Below, in pieces: positions 33,985 through 42,093 of a stretch of DNA of 64,000 nucleotides. Origin of the DNA: Neolewinella litorea. Lineage in GTDB: Bacteria; Bacteroidota; Bacteroidia; Chitinophagales; Saprospiraceae. A program made the position numbers and the translations under genes. The notes beneath the pieces are model-generated. The model saw only the letters and a list, made by a program, of their open reading frames with translations, ran no database searches and had not been told where the DNA came from. The stretch lies in the NCBI RefSeq assembly GCF_004803465.1, contig NZ_SRSF01000002.1, positions 1 to 64,000 of the forward strand. The letters are read 5' to 3'. Each line of letters begins with the position of its first letter. The first letter of the stretch is position 1.

Positions 33985-36900
33985 TTAGAAGGTGAGGGTC
34001 AGGTTAGCACCGTACTTCTTGGCGGTAGGACCGGTCAGGAAGTCGAAGCCACGTCCGTTTCCAACGCCCAGGGAAAGCACTTCGGGGTCGAAGTTTACGC
34101 CTTCGGGGAAGTTGGGGGCGTTGTAAAACAGGTTCTCACCGGAAACCCGCAGGCTGATCGATCCGAAGGGGGTACGCTCAAGCAAGCTGGCGGGTAGTGC
34201 GTAGCTCAGGGCTACTTCGCGCAAACGAACAACGGTTCCGTCAAAGATCGAGCCTTCATCGGCATTGAAGTAGGCATCGAAGAAGTAGTCACCGGCGTAA
34301 CCCTGGATGTTGTTGGGGTTGCCTTCACTGTCTTCTCCTTCGAGGATCAGCGGGAGGAAGCGGTCAAATTCGGTATCGGTGGTCAGACCACGCGCCAGCA
34401 TGGTGGCGGTCGTTACGGAGTAGATATCACCACCGTCGGTGTAGCTCCACTGGAAGAAGAAGCTCAAGCCCTTGTAGCTGATGGTGTTCAACCAGTTCAT
34501 GGTGTAGTTCGGGTTCGGATCACCGATGATGTCGATGTCGTTACCGGGCTCGTACGAACCGGAGTTGTTCACCAGCAGTCCACCATTGGGGCCGCGCTGG
34601 TAGGGAATACCCTGGATGACGCCGAAGGGCTGGCCGGGGATGGCGAAGTTGCCCAGGTTGGAGAAACCCGCAAAGGCAATTTCTTCCACGCCGTCGGTCA
34701 GGCTTTCTACAATGTTCTTGTTTCTCGTAAAGTTCAGCGTAGCGTCCCAGGTGAAGTCGCCCTTGAAGGGAACGAGGTTCAGCTGTGCTTCGATACCCTT
34801 GTTGGATACCTCGGCGGCGTTGATCTGGGTGGTGGTGTAACCGCTGGCGGGGTCAAGCGGCAGGTCGACCAGCAGGTCGCTCGACTGCTTGTCGTAGAGA
34901 CTTACGTCGATTCCCACGCGGTTGTTGAAGAAACGACCTTCCACGCCGAATTCAAGTTCGCCGATGAGTTCGGGCTCCAGCAGGCGGTTGCCGAGGCGGT
35001 TGCTTACGGCGTTGATGTTCAGCGGGGTGCCGCCGGGGGTCTGGGAAACGTTGGTTCCCGAGCCGAGGATGGCACGCGTGGTGTAGGGGTCGGGGAAACG
35101 GGCCGAAGAACCGTAGCCGGCACGCAGCTTCAGGTAGTTCAGTACCCGGCTGCCCTGCAGGCTTTCGAATGCATCGGTAGGCACGAAGCTGACGCTGACC
35201 GAGGGGTACAGGATGGAACGCTGGTCGGCCTCCAGGGTGGAGCTCCAGTCGTTACGGGCCTGAGCCGTCAGGTAGAGGTAGCGGTTGAATCCGGCGGTAA
35301 GGCTGGCGTATACACCGCGGTAGGCTTCATCCTGGATAGACTGGAAACCGTTGTGCTCGATGAAGTTGTCCTGGGTGAACAGGTCAAAGATGAATTGATT
35401 GGTGCTGTTTACGCCGACCAGATCGAATTTGTCGATCCGTTCGTTGTAGCCAACCACACCACTCAGGTTGAAGGCATCGCTCAGGTCGGTATCGAAACTG
35501 ACGTTGAAAACGTGGTCGACGATGGTATTCCGCCGGGTGGTGCTGAGCAGTACACCGTCGGGGATCTGGCTACCACCACGGTTGATCTCGCGGCGGTTCT
35601 CCTGAGTGTAGGCGTCGACGCCGATCCGGTACTGGGCAGTGAGCCAGTCGGTCAGGTCGTACTGAAGGCCTACGTTACCGAAGTAGCGGTTGACGACTTC
35701 CTTGTCAAACATGTTGTTGACACCCCAGAGCGGGTTCTGGATGGCGGAGCCGCGGCGGTAGTACACCTGGCTTCCGTCGATGGGGTTCTGGAATGGCAGG
35801 CCGACTAGGTCGATCGAGCGCGGCGTGTACAGAACGTTGGCAAATACGGAAGCGTCACCACCGGAGGGGTTGGATCCGTAGTTGAACGAGGCGGGGGGTG
35901 CCTGACGGTCGCTGCTCACGATGTTCAGGCTGGTCTGGATGCGGAGTCCGTTGTCCAGGGTGACCTTACCACCTACGCCGGCGTTGTGCTTCTGGTAGAA
36001 GTTGTTGGGCGTAAAGCCGGTATCGTCCAGGTGGCTGTAGTTGGCGTTGAAGCTGATGCCGTTACCGAAGTTACGGTCGACGCTGACGCTGGTGTTGAGC
36101 ACCGTTCCGGTGTTGAAGAACTCGGTTACGTTATCGTACGGCTTGTAGTCGTAGCGGGCACCTTCATACTCGGGAAACGCTTCGTTGTAGCGGTCCTGGT
36201 CGAGGGGGTGCTCTACAGTTCCGTCTTCGGCGATGCCGTTCTGTCCGCGTACGTCGAAGGCGGGTCCCCAGTTGGAGAAGAACCATCCGAAGTTGCCGGA
36301 GAATCCGTTACCGTAGGTGTTCTGGTAATCGGGAAGGTTGGCTACCTCGGTACGGGCGACGCCCTGGGTTACGCTAACCTCGAAGCCTTTCTGGGCTTCG
36401 GATCCACCCTGACCGTTCTTGGTCGTCACCAGGATAACGCCGTTGGCACCCTGCTCACCGTAGAGTACGGTAGCGGAGAGGCCTTTAAGGACGTTGATCT
36501 CGGCGATGTTGTTCGGGTCAAGGTCGAGGAAGCGGCTGGAGGCCGTTGCTCCCCCCTGACGGGAACCGAGGTCGGAGTTGGTGTTGGAGTTGAACGGTAC
36601 ACCATCCACTACGAACAGCGGCTGGTTGGTGCCGTTGATCGAGCTGTAACCCCGGATGATGATGTTCGTACCCGATCCGGCGATACCAGAAGTCTGGGTG
36701 ATGTCTACGCCTGCTGCCTTGCCGCGGAGGATACGTCCCACGTCCGATTCGACGCGGTTCTCCACCTGGCCAGAGCCGATGGTGGCGACGGAGTAGCCCA
36801 GGGCTTTTTTCTCCTTACGGATACCCAGGGCGGTTACGACCACCTCATTGAGCTGGCTGGCCGACTCGCTGAGTTCGATGGTTACCTCGCTGGAGATACC

Positions 36901-37152
36901 ATCTACAGGGTATTCGAGGGTGGAAAAGCCGGTGTAGCTTACGATAAGGAATTCGGCCGGCGTGGGCACTTCGAGGGCAAACTTGCCGTCGATGTCAGTT
37001 ACGGTACCGGAAGTGGTACCCTTGACTAAAATAGAAGCGCCAATCAGGGGCTGGCCGGATTTATCCGTCACCGTACCGCTGATCGTCCGTTGGGCCATGG
37101 CTATGCCAAAGGCGAAACAGACGAAGGCAATCACTAGTGAAAGTCTTCTCAT
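33985..37152 (-). CDS. SusC/RagA-family TonB-dependent outer-membrane transporter
   Basis: 1055 residues. Signal peptide (MRRLSLVIAFVCFAFGIAMA), a carboxypeptidase-regulatory-like domain near 22-100 (ISGTVTDKSGQPLIGASILV), then a TonB-box-like region, the plug domain (NEVVVTALGIRKEKKALGYS, IIIRGYSSINGTNQPLFVVDG), and a long beta-barrel ending in the C-terminal aromatic strand YGANLTLTF. It imports the nutrient captured by SusD using TonB energy. It leads the operon from a well-formed promoter with a ~205-base leader. Confidence 0.94.
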   Translation of the reverse strand: MRRLSLVIAFVCFAFGIAMAQRTISGTVTDKSGQPLIGASILVKGTTSGTVTDIDGKFALEVPTPAEFLIVSYTGFSTLEYPVDGISSEVTIELSESASQLNEVVVTALGIRKEKKALGYSVATIGSGQVENRVESDVGRILRGKAAGVDITQTSGIAGSGTNIIIRGYSSINGTNQPLFVVDGVPFNSNTNSDLGSRQGGATASSRFLDLDPNNIAEINVLKGLSATVLYGEQGANGVILVTTKNGQGGSEAQKGFEVSVTQGVARTEVANLPDYQNTYGNGFSGNFGWFFSNWGPAFDVRGQNGIAEDGTVEHPLDQDRYNEAFPEYEGARYDYKPYDNVTEFFNTGTVLNTSVSVDRNFGNGISFNANYSHLDDTGFTPNNFYQKHNAGVGGKVTLDNGLRIQTSLNIVSSDRQAPPASFNYGSNPSGGDASVFANVLYTPRSIDLVGLPFQNPIDGSQVYYRRGSAIQNPLWGVNNMFDKEVVNRYFGNVGLQYDLTDWLTAQYRIGVDAYTQENRREINRGGSQIPDGVLLSTTRRNTIVDHVFNVSFDTDLSDAFNLSGVVGYNERIDKFDLVGVNSTNQFIFDLFTQDNFIEHNGFQSIQDEAYRGVYASLTAGFNRYLYLTAQARNDWSSTLEADQRSILYPSVSVSFVPTDAFESLQGSRVLNYLKLRAGYGSSARFPDPYTTRAILGSGTNVSQTPGGTPLNINAVSNRLGNRLLEPELIGELEFGVEGRFFNNRVGIDVSLYDKQSSDLLVDLPLDPASGYTTTQINAAEVSNKGIEAQLNLVPFKGDFTWDATLNFTRNKNIVESLTDGVEEIAFAGFSNLGNFAIPGQPFGVIQGIPYQRGPNGGLLVNNSGSYEPGNDIDIIGDPNPNYTMNWLNTISYKGLSFFFQWSYTDGGDIYSVTTATMLARGLTTDTEFDRFLPLILEGEDSEGNPNNIQGYAGDYFFDAYFNADEGSIFDGTVVRLREVALSYALPASLLERTPFGSISLRVSGENLFYNAPNFPEGVNFDPEVLSLGVGNGRGFDFLTGPTAKKYGANLTLTF

Positions 37153-37455
37153 GCTAGTTGAAGTTTTAGTTGATTACTTAGTCTCAATGGTTACAAAATA
37201 TGGTTAGCGACAAGGGGGCAAAGGCCCGCAGTGATTCGAAGGGATAGGTGGATGGAGTACTGCTGAGTTGATTACGTAGGCAGCGGTGGATTTTTATACT
37301 AGTAAGGCATGCACGTCATGCGAATTCAACCTACGGTGACGGGAACAATTCCCCGAAAGATGAACGCAAAGTTAAATTATTTCGCTGCCTGAACAACCAT
37401 TAATTTAATTTCTTGCTCCTTTCCCGTCGGACTTACCCTTTATTTGGTCAATTCC
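37153..37455. other. SusC operon leader and promoter region
   Basis: 303 bases. Contains the SusC promoter and its ~205-base untranslated leader, and beyond it the short gap to the pdxJ stop. A small hairpin GCATG-CACGT-CATGC lies near 37307-37321. No gene seen. Confidence 0.5.
37367..37396 (-). promoter_or_regulatory. Promoter of the SusC/SusD operon
   Basis: On the minus strand, TTG (37394-37396), a 19-base spacer and a perfect TAnnTTTG box TAACTTTG (37367-37374). This is the standard Bacteroidota house-keeping promoter form. Start of transcription would be near 37360. Confidence 0.75.
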
Positions 37456-38199
37456 CTACTTCACTTCATCGATTTTTTCAGCCCCCCGACTCAGCCGCTG
37501 CAGGTACAGCTGAATCGTGTTGGACAAACCGTAGTAAAGGGCGTCGCTGATGAGGGCATGACCGATGCTTACTTCCTGTAAATCAGGTAGTTGCTGGGAA
37601 AAGTAGGCCAGGTTATCAAGGTTCAGGTCGTGGCCGGCATTGATGCCGAGTCCGAGTTCTGCGGCCCGCCGGCTGGCGGCGGCAAAAGGCGCGACGGCGG
37701 CCGCGCGGTCGCTTCCGTAGCCGTTGGCGTACGGACCTGTATAAAATTCTATGCGATCGGTTTCAATGGCAGCCGCCCCCTCGAGGATGGCGGGATCCGG
37801 GTCTACGAAAATCGACGTTCGGATACCACCCTCCCGCAGCCGTGTGATTATGTCGCGCAGTTCATTCTTCCGACCAATGGTATCCCATCCGTGGTCGCTG
37901 GTGAGTTGTCCGGGTTCGTCGGGTACGAGGGTAACCTGATCGGGTTGCGCGGCCAGCACGACCCGCAAAAACTTCTCTGAGGGGTAGCCCTCGATGTTGA
38001 GCTCCGTGGTCACGGCCTCTTTCAGTGCGGCTACGTCGTCGTAACGGGCGTGACGCTGGTCCGGCCGGGGGTGAATGGTAATGCCCTGCGCCCCGAAGCG
38101 CTCGCAGTCGGTGGCTACGCGGACAAGGTCGGGGTAATTGGCCCCGCGGCTGTTGCGGATGAGGGCTACTTTATTAAGGTTGACGGAAAGACGGACCAT
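37456..38199 (-). CDS. pdxJ: Pyridoxine 5'-phosphate synthase PdxJ
   Basis: 247 residues, normal length. It joins 1-deoxy-D-xylulose 5-phosphate and 3-amino-2-oxopropyl phosphate to make pyridoxine 5'-phosphate. Family motifs: LSVNLNKVALIRNSRG, ITIHPRPDQRHAR (catalytic His and Arg), NIEGYPSEKF, VTLVPDEPGQLTSDHGWD and GINAGHDLNLDNL (His). No PdxA neighbour in the window. Starts at ATG 38199. Confidence 0.96.
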   Translation of the reverse strand: MVRLSVNLNKVALIRNSRGANYPDLVRVATDCERFGAQGITIHPRPDQRHARYDDVAALKEAVTTELNIEGYPSEKFLRVVLAAQPDQVTLVPDEPGQLTSDHGWDTIGRKNELRDIITRLREGGIRTSIFVDPDPAILEGAAAIETDRIEFYTGPYANGYGSDRAAAVAPFAAASRRAAELGLGINAGHDLNLDNLAYFSQQLPDLQEVSIGHALISDALYYGLSNTIQLYLQRLSRGAEKIDEVK

Positions 38200-38301
38200 A
38201 TAATTGGTTTAGGGTAGTCGCTAATGTAGCACCTGACCCGCAGTCTGCGGCCACGATAGACGGGGATAGAAACCGGACCGGCTCGCTTCATTTCTCTCTA
38301 G

Positions 38302-38325
38302 CCGGCACCCGCGCGCCGGCGCCCC
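38302..38325 (+). repeat. Dispersed 24-bp GC-rich motif, copy 3
   Basis: Differs at one position from the consensus. Here the CCGGC and GCCGG arms (38302-38306, 38315-38319) pair fully with an 8-base loop. It lies six bases beyond the stop of the minus-strand NYN gene at 38332. Confidence 0.5.
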
Positions 38326-38331
38326 CCTGCC

Positions 38332-39600
38332 CTACTCCTCTTCCCCTTCGTCTAGGGCCATGAGTCGGTCGGCCTGGTCGGGATTGCCGGTCAGGGCCAG
38401 TGAAAGGGCCGTATAGTCCAGGGGCTCCTCGAGATTGTTACCAATGCGGGCCAGCATAAGCTCGAAGTAGCGGTCTTCAATATCGGCCAGCCCGGTAATC
38501 TCGTCGTGGAAGCCGATGGTGTCATCGACGGAGGGGCGGAACAGAAAGCATTTGAAGAGTACCTGCCGCACCTTCTTCACCTCGGTCATGGACAGCGTCG
38601 GGAAATCTTCCCGCAGCAGACGCAGGCACTCCTGGTCGATCTCGGAGAAAGAGTGAAAGGTGATGTTGTCGACAAGGAAACTGGCGTAGACGTCAATGCC
38701 CTCCCACATGATCACTGGATCGGGCATGCGGATGCCCTGCTGACCGGCCACCCGCAGGTAGTAGGCCGCCAGTTGTTCGGGATTGCGGTCGCGATCGGTC
38801 GTAGTGGCGGCGGGTTGGGTGGTACCCGTCAGCAGACGGTATTCCGGCTCCTGTTCGCCTTCCCGGTGGCGCCGTTCGAGCAAGTCGGACTGGTCACGCA
38901 GAAAGTGGCTGAAGGCCTCGTAGCCGATAAGTCCCTCGTCGAAATCCGGATCCTGCCGGATAATGGCGGGTTTGATGCGCACCTGCTGGATCCACTCCGT
39001 ACCGTAGTAGTGTGCCAACTGGTTCATGGCGGCGGTGAGGAGGGTGCGGGCGCGTTCCGCGTCCAAAGAAACACTGTCGAGGGGGCCGGTGTAAAGTTTA
39101 CGGCACCCGAGGCGGTGGTAGAACTTGAAGTCGTCGCAGCTCTCGATCCAGAAGTTGTCCGTGACGTCTTCCACCCCGACGCCGATGAGGCGTGACCCCT
39201 GGTCGTGGATAATCTGCCGCAGTTGGCGGTATTCGCTACCGCCACCGATGATGAGGATCAGGTCCGCGCGCTCGGGCGATTGCAGGTGGGAGGTGACGTC
39301 GACCGTCAGCTGGCGGTTGATGGAGGTATTGCCAAGCTTGTTGGGGAAGAGTTGGATCAGTTCTACCGGTGCTTCGCTGAGCACCTCGGCGTAGCCGGTG
39401 AAGGGTCGCCAGTCGGCGTACAGGCGATTGAGCACCACCTGGCCAACTTCATCGGCGTACGACAGCAGGCATTCCACGTCCACCACTTCCGGCTGATCGA
39501 CCGTCGGTGAAACACGGTACGGGTTGCCGTCGTTGGCCGCAGTGAGCAGGGTCTCGTGCAGCTGGGTAAAATCCCAGAATATGGCTATGCTGTCAGGCAT
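38332..39600 (-). CDS. NYN-domain putative ribonuclease with helical C-terminal region
   Basis: 422 residues from ATG 39600 (nine upstream codons dropped so that the protein starts MPDSIAIFWDFTQLHETL, the usual beginning of the domain). NYN/PIN-like acidic residues are in IFWDF, VDVTSHLQSPERADLILIIG (second aspartate) and GVGVEDVTDNFW. Such proteins (LabA/DUF88-like) are predicted RNA nucleases. The C-terminal ~200 residues show two similar segments with PDVxMWExI or ISFHDEIxxL-like pattern and may be binding domains, which I cannot name. It is between pdxJ and a sigma factor, all minus strand. The Asp set should be checked for completeness. Confidence 0.7.
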   Translation of the reverse strand: MPDSIAIFWDFTQLHETLLTAANDGNPYRVSPTVDQPEVVDVECLLSYADEVGQVVLNRLYADWRPFTGYAEVLSEAPVELIQLFPNKLGNTSINRQLTVDVTSHLQSPERADLILIIGGGSEYRQLRQIIHDQGSRLIGVGVEDVTDNFWIESCDDFKFYHRLGCRKLYTGPLDSVSLDAERARTLLTAAMNQLAHYYGTEWIQQVRIKPAIIRQDPDFDEGLIGYEAFSHFLRDQSDLLERRHREGEQEPEYRLLTGTTQPAATTTDRDRNPEQLAAYYLRVAGQQGIRMPDPVIMWEGIDVYASFLVDNITFHSFSEIDQECLRLLREDFPTLSMTEVKKVRQVLFKCFLFRPSVDDTIGFHDEITGLADIEDRYFELMLARIGNNLEEPLDYTALSLALTGNPDQADRLMALDEGEEE

Positions 39601-39910
39601 GTACGATGGAAATGTTGGATCCAACACCTAAATGGCAGTGCTTGCTGGCGGTCCCGCTAAATGGAAGGCCGGGGGCCACAGGGGCGTTTGCTCGGCCAGG
39701 CGGATGCCCGGCGATTACGCCTCAGACTGCTGCACGGATACGGGGCATAAAGCCCTGCCAGGGTGCAGCCAAACCAAAAGCAAAAGCAAAAGTTACTGGA
39801 TCTTAGTCGTTCTTAGTGTATAAAATAACTCAGTGTAAGTTACAACCTATAACAACTGTACCACACACTTAGTGGCAAAAATACAATAATTACCGTACAA
39901 CGCCGGAAAT
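39601..39910. other. Gene-free stretch before the NYN gene
   Basis: 310 bases, AT-rich at its right end. A TATTTTTG box on the minus strand at 39876-39883 fits the -7 consensus, but no TTTG lies at the right distance. Direct repeats of AAAGC near 39776-39792 are short and unexplained. Confidence 0.4.
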
Positions 39911-40459
39911 TTAAGCGACGCTGCTTCGTTCGCGCATAATTTCCTCGTACATCTTCTGCAATTTCTTGCGGGCGAAGAAAATGCGCGACTTGATTGTACC
40001 CAGTGGGCTGCCGAGTTGCTCGGCGATCTCGTCGTACTTGTAGCCCTGGTAGGCCATCAGGAAAGGCACGCGGAAATCGTCGGGCAGGCGATCGACGAGC
40101 TCCTGGAGTTCGTTGAAGGTCACCTCGCTTTCGCCGTCGTTGAGGACGGTCTTGTTTCCGCTGTTGATATAGTAGTTGTTGGGAGTCTGATCGATGATCA
40201 GGTTGCGCCGGACCTTCTTGCGGTAATTATTGATGAATATATTCCGCATAATAGTGACGGCCCAGGCCTTGAAGTTGGTGCCGGGGTTATACTTCTCCGC
40301 ATTGGTCATGATGCGCAGGGCGGTATCCTGATAGAGGTCTTCGGCGTCGTTCATATTGCCGGTCAGCTTGAGGCTGAAGGCGCGCAGGCTATTGGTGATG
40401 GTGGATAATAAATCTTGAATATCTTTCTGTTGTTGCTTAGTTGCAGTCATCTTCTTCAT
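39911..40459 (-). CDS. ECF-type RNA polymerase sigma factor
   Basis: 182 residues. The start is placed at ATG 40459 (ATG 40450 also possible) because the promoter lies within the 47 upstream in-frame codons. Region 2 has AEDLYQDTALRIMTNAEKYN and NFKAWAVTIMRNIFINNYRK; region 4 has LPDDFRVPFLMAYQGYKYDE and IAEQLGSPLGTIKSRIFFAR. No anti-sigma gene is adjacent. The tail (MYEEIMRERSSVA) is short and plain. Confidence 0.92.
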   Translation of the reverse strand: MKKMTATKQQQKDIQDLLSTITNSLRAFSLKLTGNMNDAEDLYQDTALRIMTNAEKYNPGTNFKAWAVTIMRNIFINNYRKKVRRNLIIDQTPNNYYINSGNKTVLNDGESEVTFNELQELVDRLPDDFRVPFLMAYQGYKYDEIAEQLGSPLGTIKSRIFFARKKLQKMYEEIMRERSSVA

Positions 40460-40482
40460 CTTGTGCCTGTCAAATTTTTTTA

Positions 40483-40514
40483 CAAAACTAATCTTCCCAG
40501 CGTCGATTTGCAAA
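40483..40514 (-). promoter_or_regulatory. Promoter of the ECF sigma gene
   Basis: On the minus strand, TTTG (40511-40514), 20-base spacer, TAGTTTTG (40483-40490), a perfect TAnnTTTG box. It fixes the gene start downstream of about 40475. Confidence 0.65.
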
Positions 40515-40656
40515 TAATGACGGGCGGTTGTACCCTGAAATTCTGCAAATTTCGTACCAAAAGCCTCATAAAACGTAGCTACAGTAAAAAAATTTGACAT
40601 AGAGCAACTATCATCGTCATCAAAGTGTAAACTAGGCGTACCAGCTCACGGAACAA

Positions 40657-41178
40657 ATGAAAAACAAGGACTCTGCTCTCACTACCCTCTCCGAGGAGGC
40701 TCAGTTACCCAATTTCATTGCTTCAAACCTGCGCCTGCTCCGAAAACAGGCGGGTTGGTCGCAGACGGAACTGGCCGAAAAGGTGGGCCTGAACCGCGGC
40801 AACATCGCCAGTTACGAGAGTGGTTCCGCCGAGCCCAGCATCTGCAAATTGCTGCGTATCAGCAACCTGTTCGACATCTCCACCCGGGATTTTACCCGTC
40901 TGGACCTCAGTGATTCCGCCGAACTGGCCTTGGCCCGCAGCAAACGGCAGGCCGAACAGGTGGAGCGTTTCGACGCCTACCGCAAGCGCAAGGCCGAACT
41001 AGACCACCTCATCAGTTCTTCCTATGACCTCTTCCGTTACAAACGGGAATCGCTTGACAAGCCCTGTAAGGAGGCTGAACTTTTCGCCGGACATTACCTT
41101 CAGTTGCTCGAACTGAGTCGACAGTTACTGAAAGAGCACGAAAGCCTGCTGGGCGAACTGGGCTGTCAGGAGCATTAG
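40657..41178 (+). CDS. XRE-family HTH regulator
   Basis: 173 residues. An XRE/Cro-type HTH occupies about 20-75 (LRLLRKQAGWSQTELAEKVG, NRGNIASYESGSAEPSICKL), and the rest is a helical, charged tail with coiled-coil character (LARSKRQAEQVERFDAYRKR, LLELSRQLLKEHESLLGELG) that probably mediates dimerisation. It is divergent from the ECF sigma gene with 197 bases between them. Followed at 27 bases by a DMT transporter gene. Targets unknown. Confidence 0.88.
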   Translation: MKNKDSALTTLSEEAQLPNFIASNLRLLRKQAGWSQTELAEKVGLNRGNIASYESGSAEPSICKLLRISNLFDISTRDFTRLDLSDSAELALARSKRQAEQVERFDAYRKRKAELDHLISSSYDLFRYKRESLDKPCKEAELFAGHYLQLLELSRQLLKEHESLLGELGCQEH

Positions 41179-41205
41179 ACACGCTGACAGTACCTTCCTG
41201 ACACT

Positions 41206-42093
41206 ATGGCGTATACCGAAGAGCGGGCTTACCTCGAGCTCCACCTGGCCGTTTTCCTGTGGGGTTTTACCGCCATCCTCGGCGACCTGATCCAACTCTC
41301 CGCCCTTACCCTCGTCTGGTGGCGGGTGTTACTTACCTCCCTGAGCCTCATTTTTTTCGTGCGCATCCACCGCGTGATCGATGAACTGGGCTGGCGACGT
41401 TTCGGACTCCTGGCGGGTATCGGCGTTATCGTCGCCCTCCACTGGGTCACCTTCTATGGAGCCATTAAACTGGCCAACGCCAGCATCGCGCTCATCTGCA
41501 TGGCCACCACTTCCCTGTTCTCGAGCCTCCTCGAGCCCCTCATCGTCGGTCGGCCCTTTCGCTGGTTTGAGCTCCTGCTCGGACTGTTCATCCTGCCCGG
41601 TATCTGGTTGGTGGTCGACGGCGTCGACACCGCCATGAACATAGGCATCGGCGTCGGACTGCTGTCGGCCGCCCTGGTATCCGTCTTCACTTCCCTCAAC
41701 AAAAAGTACATCGGCAGCAGCAATCCGCAGCGCATCACCTTTATCGAACTGGGGGCCGCTACCCTCTTCCTGACGCCATTCCTCATCCCCTTCGGCGGGG
41801 AACATTTCTGGCCGGCACCGCTCGACTGGTTCTACCTGCTGGTGCTGTCGCTGCTCTGCACTACGCTGACCTTTTTTCTCTCACTGCGCTCCCTCAGTAA
41901 GCTATCTGCCTTCGCCTCCAACCTGACGGTCAACCTCGAACCGGTGTACGGCATATTCCTGGCTTACTTTCTGCTCGACGACGCCCAGGAACTCAGCCCC
42001 ACCTTCTACTGGGGCGCACTGCTGATCATGGCCTCCGTTTTCGGCTATACCGCCGTGATGCGTCAATTGCGGCGGCGGCAATTACTCACCTGA
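41206..42093 (+). CDS. EamA-family (DMT superfamily) transporter
   Basis: 295 residues. Ten predicted transmembrane helices in two EamA repeats (start LAVFLWGFTAILGDLIQLSA, with a Trp/Gly pair WWRVLLTS; second repeat after about residue 150). The pairing with an upstream XRE gene suggests regulated efflux of a metabolite, substrate not determinable. Its last 12 bases overlap the convergent TMTC-like gene. Confidence 0.9.
   Translation: MAYTEERAYLELHLAVFLWGFTAILGDLIQLSALTLVWWRVLLTSLSLIFFVRIHRVIDELGWRRFGLLAGIGVIVALHWVTFYGAIKLANASIALICMATTSLFSSLLEPLIVGRPFRWFELLLGLFILPGIWLVVDGVDTAMNIGIGVGLLSAALVSVFTSLNKKYIGSSNPQRITFIELGAATLFLTPFLIPFGGEHFWPAPLDWFYLLVLSLLCTTLTFFLSLRSLSKLSAFASNLTVNLEPVYGIFLAYFLLDDAQELSPTFYWGALLIMASVFGYTAVMRQLRRRQLLT

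Noticed and set aside
37307-37321. GCATG-CACGT-CATGC hairpin in the SusC leader
   Set aside because: A 5-bp stem in a GC-rich genome is not enough to propose a function.
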